Shown here one piece after another: positions 33,800 through 45,600 of a stretch of DNA of 64,000 nucleotides. Location of the stretch: positions 6,219,600 to 6,283,599 of the forward strand of contig NC_056001.1 of NCBI RefSeq assembly GCF_018446385.1. Reading direction: 5' to 3'. The notes beneath the pieces are model-generated. The model did not search any database, was not told the DNA's origin, and was given only the letters and a program-made list of their open reading frames with translations. How positions within the stretch are numbered: position 1 is the stretch's first letter; every line of letters starts with the position of its first letter. This DNA is from Zingiber officinale (Eukaryota; Streptophyta; Magnoliopsida; Zingiberales; Zingiberaceae). Made by a program: the position numbers and the translations under genes.

Positions 33800-34735
33800 A
33801 AAAAAGATATTTTGGGACAAAATTGGGGACGAATTTTAAAAAAAAATTCGTTGCAAAAATTTTAGGGACAAAAATTGGGACGAAAATTTTTTCGTCCCAA
33901 AATGGTTGATGCCAACTTTTGGAACGAATTATGAATTGTTGCAAATTTGGGAACGAATTTGGGGACGAATTTGGCAACGAATAAAATTTTCGTCCCCAAA
34001 TTCGTTGCAAAAAATAGCAACGAAAACTATTTTTGTTGCAAACTTAGGAACGAATTTGGGGACGAATGAATTTGTCTCTATTTTTGCAACAAATTTGGGG
34101 ACGAATTCGGTGACAAATTATATTTTGTTGCCAAGTTTGTCCCTAATATTGCAACGAATTTGGGGACAAATTCGGTGACAAAATTTTTTTTGTTGCCATT
34201 TTTGTTCCTAAGTTTGCAACGAATAATAAATTTGTTGCAAAATTGGCAATGAATTTGGCAACACTCTGTGGCCAAATTCAAATTTTCGTCCCAAAATTCG
34301 TCCCAAAATCTGGGACGAATTCTGGGACGAATTTTGTGATTCGTCCCAAAATTCGTCCCAGATTAATTTGTCCCAGAATTCGTCGCAGATTTTTTGTTGC
34401 CATTTTTGTTCCTAATTTTGCAACGAAAAATAAATTTGTTGCAAAATTGGCAACGAATTTGGCAACAAAAACTTACCAAATTTTTTTTATAATCATATGA
34501 TAAATTTTCGTCCCAAAATTCGTCCCAAAATCTGGGACGAATTTTGGGACGAATTTTGTAGATTCGTCCCAGAATTCGTCCCAGATTCTGGGACGAATTT
34601 TGGGACGAATTTTGTGGATTCGTCCCATAATCTGGGACGAATTCTGGGACGAAAATAATTTTGTCCGAAATTACGATAGAATTGGGACAACTCATTTTCG
34701 TTGCCAAATTCGTCCCTATATCAAATATTTTTTCC
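33800..34735. repeat. Left subterminal repeat region of the CACTA
   Basis: Dense copies of GGGACGAAT and its complement plus TTGCAACGAATTTGG variants, often paired as palindromes (for example 34300-34345 and 34508-34660). In En/Spm elements subterminal repeats are bound by TnpA. A short triplicated 21-mer-like unit (ACATCCTAATTTAACATCA) follows at 34792-34855. Confidence 0.85.
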
Positions 34736-34859
34736 AGCTTCAATTTATTTCTGCAATACAATCCAAATACATAAAAATAATATGCATTCAACACATCCTA
34801 ATTTAACATCAACACATCCTAATTTAACATTCAACACATCCTAATTTAACATCAACTCA

Positions 34860-36208
34860 TAATTCAAGAAATATAAAGATTTCAACAAAGTTTACATACA
34901 AGATCCATCTTGTTCAACAAAGTTTACAAGTTCAACAACCCAAGTCCATCATCCATCTAACAACACTAAGAATACATAACTTTGATCCCCAACACATCAA
35001 CCCAAGTCATATTCGTGCCACAAAATCTTTGATCCCCATAAAATCTCCTTTGCCTACATAACAACAAACAAATAAACTAGATTATGTGTAACAAGAAAGA
35101 TTATAAATATTATACGATATAGCCATGTAAAAAGAATAATTAAAAACAAAACATAAATGTGAAATTCCTTAAACATTCTAATAAAAGCCCTAATTCTAAT
35201 AAAAGTCATATTTACCAACGATATGATTCATTCATGTCATAGCAACGGTAAATAAAATTATAAGAATTATTTTGAAACTAAATACATGTATCGTAACTAT
35301 GATACAACCTAATATAATTGGCACATAATATAGAGAGAAAGAGAGAGATCTTGTGAAGTATGGTATTAGGGTTCAAATTTCTCACTTAGTTAACTTTATT
35401 TTTCATTTTAATTTGTTGAATTTATAGTTTTATCTTTGGTTGGTATTTAATGTAAACTAAAGGATGTTTAAAATAATTGTTCCTTTCATTGTGTTAACTA
35501 GTTGACAATTTCATATGAATAACTTTAGCACATTTTTAACAACTCTTTACAAAATATTAAAGTAGAAGGATGCATCGTTATCTAGTAAAGAATTTTAGAA
35601 TAGTATGATGTAATTCTAGATGAAATATAGAACTTTTATGTATTTATATAGTTTTGAGATTGTAGATATATCAAATTCAGAACTTTTATGCATCATTATC
35701 ATTGAAGACAAAACAAGAAAGAGCAGCTTATCAAAAAGAAGGAACACAAATAAACAACTATTTAAAGCTAACTTTAACTTAATTATTTAAAGTTAACTTT
35801 ATATAATTAAACAACTATAACATAATTATTTAAAGCTAACTGTATATATAGATCAGTAAATGCATATTAATGAACTTAGGAATACCGAAAAGAAGTGAAC
35901 AAATACAGTTGTCTTCAACTACAGTGAGATCACACCAAATTGAGACCTGCACAAACAACATTATAAAATCGGGACAAAAATAAAGTCGAGTATTAGAGAC
36001 TCCATTCATATTGCCTAGTTATGCTTTAATTTTGTTACTGGTACACAACTAATAATCATATAGATTAGTCTACGTCGAAGATAAGTCATCTCATACATTG
36101 ACAATGGAACAGTGCAAGAAGACAACAGACTTAACCTACAAATGGCAGAGTTGAAAAGTTAAAACCATTGATTAATATGTAAAGCAGTAAACATGAGAAA
36201 AAAATTCA
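34860..36208. other. CACTA 3' region, no gene seen
   Basis: AT-rich sequence downstream of tnpA. A segment at 35690-35960 is repeated, diverged, at 41880-42085 (GAAGACAAAACAA...AGAAGGAACRCAA...CAAATACAGYT), next to the 5' end of the transposase gene, so an internal direct duplication is present. Confidence 0.6.
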
Positions 36209-37847
36209 TCATACATTATTAAAATCATCAAAATCATCACCGCCATCATCGTTATCATCGTAGGCATCATCGTCGTCATTGGGAGGATTTTGACTTTGAG
36301 CGGAGCTCAACTGAAGGTGTTTCATGATTAATTCTTGTTGTCGGCGCATATCTCTAATATCTTTCTCCAAATTAGCCCGTTCTAGGTCTCTTTGCACCCT
36401 TTCTTGGTCTCTTTGTGATATTATTTCCTTCAGATGGCTAACCTCATCAGTCAAGGTATTTATTTGGGTCGTAAGTGCTGATGTGGAGGAAGAAGTTCCA
36501 ACTAATCTTTGGGTTCTACTCAAGGAACCCATCCCCAATATTCTTCCCCCTTTTGGTCCTCCACTGGCCTCTAACCATAAACTCAAATTATTGTCAACAG
36601 ACTCCTCAGACCCCTGACTCTCGATACCAGCTTGTGAGCATGTTTGAGCTAGCTCGAGTTGATCATATTTTTCCTGTTTTATAAAACACATACGATATTG
36701 ATTAGATATAATAGAAACACATATAATATTAAGACAATAATGATAGATAACTAATTAAATTTAAACCATATATTAAGGTAAAATAAATATTACCTTGACT
36801 GCTTTTGCTCTCGCCCCACTCCATGTATTATCTTTTTTTTTAAAAGTGCGAGTGAAAGTATCAATGAAAGAAGGCTCCTTCCCTGTCTCCTTGGTCTAAA
36901 AAAACATTATTTCAAATAATAAAATAATTTGATATATATTAAAAATTTATGAAAGAGTGAAACAATTACCATTCTCCGTCTATGCTCATCTATGTTAATG
37001 GAGCCTCCCGCATATATAGCACTTGAGTCACCAGAATTGTGAGATTGATTCATTCTATTAAGGTCACTCCTTTGTTTACTTTCCTCCGTTGCCCAAAATA
37101 TAGTGATCCTCTCCCAATTTTCTTCAGTGATGAAGTTTGGCTTTTTCCCCCGACTCTTTGCGTGGCTTAATACATGTCTAATGTGATCGCCACATTTCTT
37201 TTTAAATATTCTTCGTATCTCCATTTCGTCATTCGGGTCCCAATTATTTAAGCGCTGAAATAGAAATTTATTTTATTATATAATCACTATAAAATTGAAG
37301 TAAACTCAAGAAAATATACTTTGAACTCGCTCCACCAAAGTTGTTTTGTGGCTGATGGAGTGCTTGAATATGTCAAAGAATCCCCTCCCCAATGGTTGTT
37401 CACAATTCTATTTATTTCTCGAACAACTTGTACCGGATTTTCAAAGCTGCATTAAATTACAAAATAACGATGTTAAATAATTAAGAAAGGTCTAACAAAT
37501 AAAATATTTTATAGTACTTACGAATCACCGATGGGGACTAAAGGAGCTCTATCATTCCTAAACTCAGCAAATGAGTTTCTTGCTGAGTCGGGAGGATCTG
37601 AGTGGACAGGTAACTGCTCTGGGTAAGGTACTTGTGGCGGCGAATATGAAACCGGTGCAGAAGGTACATGAGATGGACCCGGCTGATGAAGGGGTGGCAT
37701 AGGTACACTGGCAGGGGAATATGATGCCGGTGGAGAAGACACATGGGATGGGCCTGCCTGAGTAGGGGGTGGCATAGGTTCACTGGCAGGTGATGGATGT
37801 GTCTGGTCCTGTGGTCGCCGTCTACGTCCACCACGTCGAAATATATG
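36209..37847 (-). CDS. TnpA-like protein (Ptta/En/Spm transposase family), five exons
   Basis: Spliced minus-strand model with exons 37847-37522, 37446-37320, 37254-36970, 36895-36794 and 36673-36209. All have GT-AG borders and compatible phases, giving about 434 residues without a stop; a short first coding exon may be missing. Residues 1-110 are Pro/Ser-rich. The middle is the Transposase_24/Ptta domain (VREINRIVNNHWGG, FKKKCGDHIRHVLSHAKSRG, WERITIFWATEESKQRS, GSINIDEHRRRM, PSFIDTFTRTFKKKDNTW). A coiled coil (LTDEVSHLKEIISQRDQE onward) and an acidic Asp-rich tail follow. In En/Spm, TnpA binds subterminal repeats and brings the ends together. It looks intact, unlike its partner TnpD. Confidence 0.8.
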
Positions 37848-38099
37848 CTGAAAATTTCAATAATTTAATAAAGTTAATTACAGATCTGATACAAAACAAA
37901 GGATAATTAAAAACTTACCATTTTTATGTAAATATTATGGAAAAGGGTGGAGGGGAAATTTATGAAATGTGACCTCTGATAAACTGTAGGAACAAATACA
38001 ATGTGTTAACAGATAAAGTAAATCAAATTATAAAAGAGACAATATATACAAAAAAATATGGAAAATTTCTTTAAATAAGCTAACAAAACTTACCCATCA

Positions 38100-41000
38100 T
38101 CAAAAATCAAAGTCATCATTGTCATTATCATCCTCCTCCTCCTCTTCCTCTTCCTCCTCCTCTTCCTCTTCCTCCTCCTCCTCCTCCTCCTCTTCCTCCT
38201 CCTCTCCTTCCTCCTCCTCCTCCTCCTCATCATCATCAATTTCACTTCTATCTACGTTGATTACTACACCGGTGGGATCTCGTAAAGTTGGAATAATATA
38301 TTCCTCAGTCTGAAAGGTGTTTGAAACTTCCTCTTGTTGATATGCAATATTTTCCCAACGTGCCTCAATTTTTTTTCGTGCTTTAGTTTTACAAACAGCC
38401 CACCAATCAATCTTATCGCGTTTCAAACTCGGATATGAAGAATAGAATACTTGAATTGCTTGTTGTGCCAACACAAATGGTTCATATCTCTTATAAAATC
38501 TCTTATGATTTATTTCAACTAAATTATAATGTGGATGCACTTTCATCCCTCTAACAGGGTCAAACCAGCGACACATAAATAATATAACTTGCATTTGTGG
38601 TCCTGGGTATTCTACTTCTATAATTTCATCCAACAAACCATAAAAATCACTGCTTGCACCTCCTTCATTGGATGAAGATACGCACACCCCACTATTCATG
38701 GTATTCTTGCTCATTCCATAGTCTTGAGTATGAAAATTATATCCATTTATGAAATATGCTGGCCAAGTGCGTACGCATGAATTTGGACCCCATGACAGAT
38801 GGATTAGCCATTCTTGCTCAAGGTGAGCTTGATTAGCTTGAACCTAAGGTCAAAACACAAATTGTTAAAAGTATGCATATGTATCAACAAAATATAGATT
38901 ATTTACTTACATATGATTTAAACCATGCAGCAAATTCTTCTTCACAAAATCGATCGAACTCTTGTGTCGATAATTCAGAATATAAGTTGGTAAATATCCT
39001 ACTCAAAAAAACATATTGTTACACAAACAATTGAAAAAATAATAAAAAAAAATAAAAATATATACTTACTCGTAATATGATGATACTTCTGGACAATTTA
39101 GTAAAATATATGTTTGGCGCCATTCTTTACCAGCTAAGTATCTTTGTTTACATGGTCCACTTGGTCGACCAAGGTAGTTAAAAATTGAAAATGAGGTAAC
39201 ATTTGGATCAATAGGACCCTCATCATTTCTGCCCGCTCTTCGCCTTTTGCATTGAACATGAGGTTCAAAATAATATGATGCAAAAGTGGTGACTTCCTCC
39301 ACAATGTATGCATTAACAATAGAGGCTTCAACTCGTGCTTTATTTTTCACCTTTTTCTTCAAATGATATAAGAATCTGTTGAAGATATATAAAATTATAT
39401 TAAATATATATATATAAATGATCCAGGAGTAGAAGTATTTTTTTTTTGCATTCAAACAGTCGAATTATACAAATAAGACACTCTACCTTTCAAATGGATA
39501 CATCCACCGAAAATGGACGGGTCCTCCAACTTTGGCCTCATATGGCAAGTGAATCAAAAGATGCTCCATGGAGTCAAAAAAAGAGGGTGGAAATATCCTT
39601 TCTAAATTGCACAAAATAATTGGAATATCTTTCTCTAACTTCTCCATGTGTGAACGTCTCAAAACTGTTGAGCAAATATCATATAGGAAAATACTTAACT
39701 CCGTAATCGCTCCCCATACAAATTGTGGTAAGAGTTCCTTAAAAGCAATAGGAATCAGTCTTTGCATTATGATATGGCAATCATGACTTTTCATACCGAT
39801 TAACTTCCATTCTTTCATATCGACACATCTTCCAAGATTAGAGACATACCCATCTGGAAATTTCAAAGATTTCAACCATTCACATAGGACACGTCTTTGA
39901 TCCTTATTTAATGTATAAATTGCCTTTGGCTTTGGTCCTCTACTATTTTCATCGACATCAAGAGTGGGTCTTTTACATATGAGTCGATATCTTTTCTTGC
40001 ATTGAGATTGTCTTTTGTTTTTCCGATGATATCCATCACAGTATTTATCAGATTATCAAAAACATTCTTCTCAATATGCATTACATCGAGATTATGATGT
40101 ATCAAATGACTAAACCAATACGGTAAATCCCAAAATATACTTCGTTTAGTCCATTTATGTGTACTCCCATATTCATATGTTGTACCATATGGTTGTTCAA
40201 TAATAGAGGGAAAGTGATGCACTCTGTATCAAATATCTTGACCTGTCAATCTCAATGGCGGAAGTGTTCTTTCGATCCTATTTTTGTGAATTCATCTTTA
40301 TTCTTTCTGAACTTATGATTTGTGGGTAAGAATTGCCTATGACAATCAAAATAACTTGGTTTCTTTCCGTGTTTCAATCTGAATGACTTTGATCTCTCCA
40401 TACATATTGGGCATCCCAAGATCCCAGCAGTACTCCAACCTGATAGCATACCATAAGCTGGAAAGTCATTTATGGTCCAAAGAAGAGCAGCCTTCAGTAT
40501 AAACATCTGGTTAGAATGAACATCGTATGTAGGAACACCTTCATCCCATAGTTATTTAAGTTCTGCTATCAGAGGTTGCATATAAATATCTATTAACTTC
40601 TTTGGATTTTGCGGACCTGGTACAATCAATGTTAAAAACATATAAGGTGTTTTCATGCACATCCCAGGTGGAAGATTATACGGCGTTAAGATAACTGGCC
40701 AACAAGAATAATTTCTTCCTGATTTACCAAACGGAGCAAATCCATCAGCACAAAGACATAATCTAATATTTCTAGTCTCCTTTGCAAAATCTGGATATGT
40801 TCTATCAAAATTTTTCCACGCATCTGCATCTGATGGATGACACATTAAACCCTCTTCTGTTTGATGAGTTGCATGCCAAGTCATGTGTTCCGCAGTTGCC
40901 TTTGATGCATACAATCTTTGTAACCTAGGAGTTAAAGGTAAATAAAACAACTGGCTGTGTGCTTTACGTCGTTGTTGACTCCTTCTGGTTGTCTTATACC

Positions 41001-41817
41001 TATCTTGATTACAGAATTTACAAACCTCTACATCTGCATCATCTCCCCAATATAACATACAACCATCTCTGCAAACATCAATTCTTTCAACTGGAAGACC
41101 TAAATCTTTCACAAGTTTTTTCATACTGTAAAAATCAAGAGGCAAATTGTGATCACGTGGCAATGTATCGTCAAACGTTTGAACAATATCATTAAAGCAA
41201 TCTTGCGACATATTATGATCTGCCTTTATATTTAATAATCTGGATGTGAGAGATAATTTAGTCTGACTGTCACAACCGGAATATAATGGTTCATTTGCAG
41301 CACTCAATACTTCTTGAAATTTGTAATAAATTTCATCCAGACCTGGTACATCAGGCTCCTCCAACGGCAATGTATTAGTGGCAAACATTTGTTCACTTGT
41401 TGGAGGAAAACTAGAACTTGCACCAAGCGTCTCGGGAATATAATTCTGACAACTTGCATCAATTACCATCCTCTGATATGGATTGAATTGTTCATAATAA
41501 CTCTGATCCCCACTAGCAGAGGCTTGAAAATTCCGTCCATAATCCTCATCAGATATGAACGGTTCGCCATGACTTGTCCAATTATAATAATTCGGAGTAA
41601 AACCAAATCTACAAAGATGTTCTTCAACTTTGTCGGTGGGTAAAAATTTTCCATTGTGACATTTTCTACACGCGCACCTTATCTTCTTGCCATCCATATA
41701 CATTATTTGAGTAGATGCAAAATTTAAAAATTGCCTCAGTCCAGTGATAAACTCAGGAGTTAACCCCTGACGATTAGGCAAATTTTTCTTATACATCCAA
41801 CTTCGCTCATTCTGCAT
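38100..41817 (-). pseudogene. TnpD/TNP2-like CACTA transposase, disrupted
   Basis: Domains in order on the minus strand: transposase-associated domain (41800-41560; KKIRCACRKCHNG), then Transposase_21/TNP2 (about 41100-40000). The latter has DGFAPFGKSGRNYSCWPVIL, NLPPGMCMKTPYMFLTLIVP, a WSTAGILGCPICME zinc-like motif and HNLDVMHIEKNVFDNLINT. DUF4218 follows (39875-39483; HDCHIIMQRLIPIAFKELLP, SMEHLLIHLPYEAKVGGPV), then a DUF4216-like part (38714-38300; YPGPQMQVILFMCRWFDP). An in-frame TAA at about 40550, a TGA near 40240 and a shift near 39950 break it. An acidic Glu/Asp tail is encoded at 38230-38100. TnpD is the catalytic subunit, so this copy is non-autonomous. The first ATG after the likely acceptor is 41817. 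Confidence 0.85.
38105..38234. repeat. TCC/TCT trinucleotide tract
   Basis: Impure (TCC)n/(TCT)n run encoding poly-Glu on the minus strand at the end of the TnpD-like ORF. Plus-strand poly-Ser reading is a shadow. Confidence 0.9.
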
Positions 41818-42132
41818 TTTACCTGAATTCAACTATTCAGTTAAACATTATTAAAAGTTACTATAGACAAATCTTATCATTGAAGACAAAACAAAAACAA
41901 CAGCTAATCAAAAAGAAGGAACGCAATTAATCAACTATAATATAATTAATTATTTAAAGCTAACTTTATATACAAATTATTAAATGCATAATAATGATCT
42001 TAAGAATACCGAAAAGAGGTCAACAAATACAGCTCCCTTCAACTACACTAAGATCACGCCAAAATAAGACCTGCACAAATAACATTATCAATTAAGACAA
42101 TAAATTTCGAAAATTAACTTAAATTCAAGAAG

Positions 42133-42319
42133 GTGCGTGCACCGCTTCGCCGAGCGCTTCGCCCCGGCGGGCTTCGCGCCGACGGCGCTCAGCCCCGCCT
42201 ACGGCCTCGCCGAGGCGACCCTCCTCGTCGCGGCCAAGCCCCTGGGCACGCCGTGGCGCCGGCTGAGCGTGGCGCCGGCGGCGCTGGCGGCCGGCCGCGC
42301 CGTCGCCGACGAGGCCGAG
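42133..42319 (+). pseudogene. Captured GC-rich gene fragment, fatty-acyl-AMP-ligase-like
   Basis: 61 codons (frame from 42137) without a stop, with almost every third position G or C, set in AT-rich transposon DNA. The translation contains RFAERFAPAGFAPTALSPAY, then YGLAEATLLVAAKP and RRLSVAPAALAAGRAV. This is the motif order of fatty-acyl-AMP ligases, an adenylate-forming family that activates fatty acids for polyketide or lipopeptide synthesis, around the Y-G-L/M-A-E-A-T motif. It is a piece only, about a tenth of the domain. It lies antisense within the probable 5'-UTR intron of the transposase gene. It could derive from a host gene, a bacterial gene or an assembly join; codon use looks actinobacterial. 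Confidence 0.6.
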
Positions 42320-42342
42320 AGATCAGAGAGCAGAGGGCTTAC

Positions 42343-42510
42343 CACACGAAAACCCTCCACCGCCGATCGTCGGAGATCACGCCGTCGCCGGTCGGAGATG
42401 CGGCCGAAATCCAGGAAATCGCAGCTGGAAAGGGGAACGGGGGAGAGAGAGGAAAGAAATGAGCAGGGAAGGGAAAAAGAATCGGGTAGAAGTGTAGATC
42501 TAGGGTTTTT
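42343..42510 (-). promoter_or_regulatory. Probable 5'-UTR exon and promoter-proximal region of the CACTA genes
   Basis: On the minus strand it begins with AAACCCTAGATCTACACTTC, a telo-box-like start, and continues as a C/T-rich leader. It ends TTTTCGTGTG before GTAAGCCC, a good splice donor (42342/42341). A matching acceptor (TTGAATTCAG) precedes the TnpD start at about 41817-41825. The intron would hold the acyl-AMP-ligase-like fragment. No clear TATA box is identified. Confidence 0.5.
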
Positions 42511-42692
42511 AGGAACAAACATTTTTTGTTCCCAATTTCGTCCCTAAAAATGGGACGAATCCATGGATTCGTCCCAAATTTTGGGACAAATACTGGATTC
42601 GTCCCAAAATCTGGGACGAATTCAGAAATTTGTCCCAGAATTTAATTTTTTTTAAATAAAAGAGGAACAAAATCAAAAGGAATAAATATGAA

Positions 42693-45600
42693 CCTAGAGA
42701 CATCGGAATTTGATGAAACAAGTTTCTATATGCTCGTATCATTATCCTGATCGTAAATCTTTCAATAAAAATATTTTTTCCCAAATAGATATATTTTTGG
42801 AATTTTTTAATCCCAAATTGACCTAATTGAGTGTTAAAAATTCAAATGGCTTAAAATATTAATTAAAAATTATGGATGATGACGTATTTACGATCACCTC
42901 AACGATACGGACGTATAGAAACTTGTTTCATCAAATTCCGATGTCCCTAGGTCCATATTTAGGACTTAGGTGTTTAATTTTATTTATTAAAAATTATTTT
43001 TAGTTTTGGGACGAATCTCTAGATTCGTCCCAAAATTTGGGACGAATCCAGGAATTCGTCCCAAAGTTTGGGACGAATCCAGAGATTCGTCCCAAAATTT
43101 TATTTATTAAAAAATAAAAAAACAAACTAGGACGCCTTAAATACGGACCTAGAGACATCGGAATTTGATGAAACAAGTTTCTATGTACTCGTATCATTAT
43201 CCTGATCGTAAATCTATCAATAAAAATATTTTTTACCAAATATAAATATTTTTGGAATTTTTTAATCCCAAATTCACCTAATTGGGTGTTAAAAATTCAA
43301 ATCGCAGATAATATTAATTAAAAATTATGGAAGATGATGTATTTACGATTAGCTCAATGATACGGACGCATAGAAACTTGTTTCATCAAATTTCGATGTC
43401 TCTAGGTCCATATTTAAACTTTCGGACACTAATTTACAAATATTCACTACAAACACCTTTTTTGTTAGTATGAACCTATATATGTTTTAAAAAATATATA
43501 CCTAGAGACATCGGAATTTGATGAAACAAATTTCTATGTGATCGTATCATTATCCTGATCGTAAATCTATCAATAAAAATATTTTTTACCAAATTGATAT
43601 ATTTTTGGAATTTTTTAATCCCAAATTGACCTAATTGGGTGTTAAACATTCAAATCGCTTAAAATTTTAATTAAAAATTTTGGATGATGACGTATTTACG
43701 ATCAGCTCAACGATACGGACGCATAGAAACTTGTTTCATTAAATTCCGATGTCTCTAGGTCCATATTTAGGCCTTAGGTGTTTGATTTTATTTATTTAAA
43801 ATTATTTTCAGTTTTGGGACGAATCTCTGGATTCGTCCGAAATTTTGGGACGAATCCAGAGATTCGTCCCAAAATTTTATTTATTAAAAAATAAAAAAAC
43901 AAACTTGGACACCTTAAATACGGACCTAGAGACATCGGAATTTGATGAAACAAGTTTCTATGTACTCGTATCATTATCCTGATCGTAAAACTATCAATAA
44001 AAATATTTTTTACCAAATATAAATAATTTTGGAATTTTTTAATCCCAAATTGACCTAATTGGGTGTTAAAAATTCAAATCGCAGAAAATATTAATTAAAA
44101 ATTATGGAAGATGATGTATTTACGATTAGCTCAATGATACGGACGCATAGAAACTTGTTTCATCAAATTCCGATGTCTCTAGGTCCATATTTAAACTTTC
44201 GGACACTAATTTACACTTATTCACTACAAACACATTTTTTGTTAGTATCAACCTATATATGTTTTAAAAAATATATACCTAGAGACATCGGAATTTGATG
44301 AAACAAGTTTCTATGTGATCGTATCATTATCCTGATCGTAAATCTATCAATAAAAATATTTTTTACCAAATAGATATATTTTTGAAATTTTTTAATCCCA
44401 AATTGACCTAATTGGGTGTTAAACATTCAAATCACTTAAAATATTAATTAAAAATTATGGATGATGACGTATTTACGATCAGCTCAACGATACGGACGCA
44501 TAGAAACTTGTTTCATTAAATTCCGATGTCTCTAGGTCCATATTTAGGCCTTAGGTGTTTGATTTTATTTATTTAAAATTATTTTCAGTTTTGGGACGAA
44601 TCCAGGAATTCGTCCCAAATTTTGGGACGAATCCAGAGATTCGTCCCAAAATTTTATTTATTAAAAAATAAAAAAACAAACTTGGACGCCTTAAATACGG
44701 ACCTAGAGACATCGGAATTTGATGAAACAAGTTTCTATGTACTCGTATCATTATCCTGATCATAAATCTATCAATAAAAATATTTTTTACCAAATATAAA
44801 TATTTTTGGAATTTTTTAATCCCAAATTCACCTAATTGGGTGTTAAAAATTCAAATCGCAGATAATATTAATTAAAAATTATGGAAGATGATGTATTTAC
44901 GATTAGCTCAATGATACGGACGCATAGAAACTTGTTTCATCAAATTTCGATGTCTCTAGGTCCATATTTAAACTTTCGGACACTAATTTACAAATATTCA
45001 CTACAAACACCTTTTTTGTTAGTATCAACCTATATATGTTTTAAAAAATATATACCTAGAGACATCGGAATTTGATGAAACAAATTTCTATGTGATCGTA
45101 TCATTATCCTGATCGTAAATCTATCAATAAAAATATTTTTTACCAAATTGATATATTTTTGGAATTTTTTAATCCCAAATTGACCTAATTGGGTGTTAAA
45201 CATTCAAATCGCTTAAAATTTTAATTAAAAATTATGGATGATGACGTATTTACGATCAGCTCAACGATACGGACGCATAGAAACTTGTTTCATTAAATTC
45301 TGATGTCTCTAGGTCCATATTTAGGCCTTAGGTGTTTGATTTTATTTATTTAAAATTATTTTCAGTTTTGGGACGAATCCTGGATTCGTCCCAAATTTTG
45401 GGACGAATCCAGGAATTCGTCCCAAAGTTTGGGACGAATCCAGGAATTCGTCCCAAATTTTGGGACGAATCCAGAGATTCGTCCCAAATTTTGGGACGAA
45501 TCCAGAGATTCGTCCCAAAATTTTATTTATTAAAAAATAAAAAAACAAACTTGGACGCCTTAAATACGGACCTAGAGACATCGGAATTTGATGAAACAAG

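Noticed and set aside
33428..33820. Membrane-protein-like ORFs on the minus strand
   Set aside because: They are the reverse reading of the purine-rich GAGAGA tract, giving Ser/Leu/Phe-rich nonsense.
38119..38313. Poly-Ser ORF on the plus strand
   Set aside because: It is the complement of the TCC/TCT tract that encodes the acidic tail of the minus-strand TnpD-like protein.
42133..42319. Functional horizontally acquired fatty-acyl-AMP ligase gene
   Set aside because: Only about 61 codons are present, without start, catalytic lysine region or the rest of the domain; it is a fragment at most.
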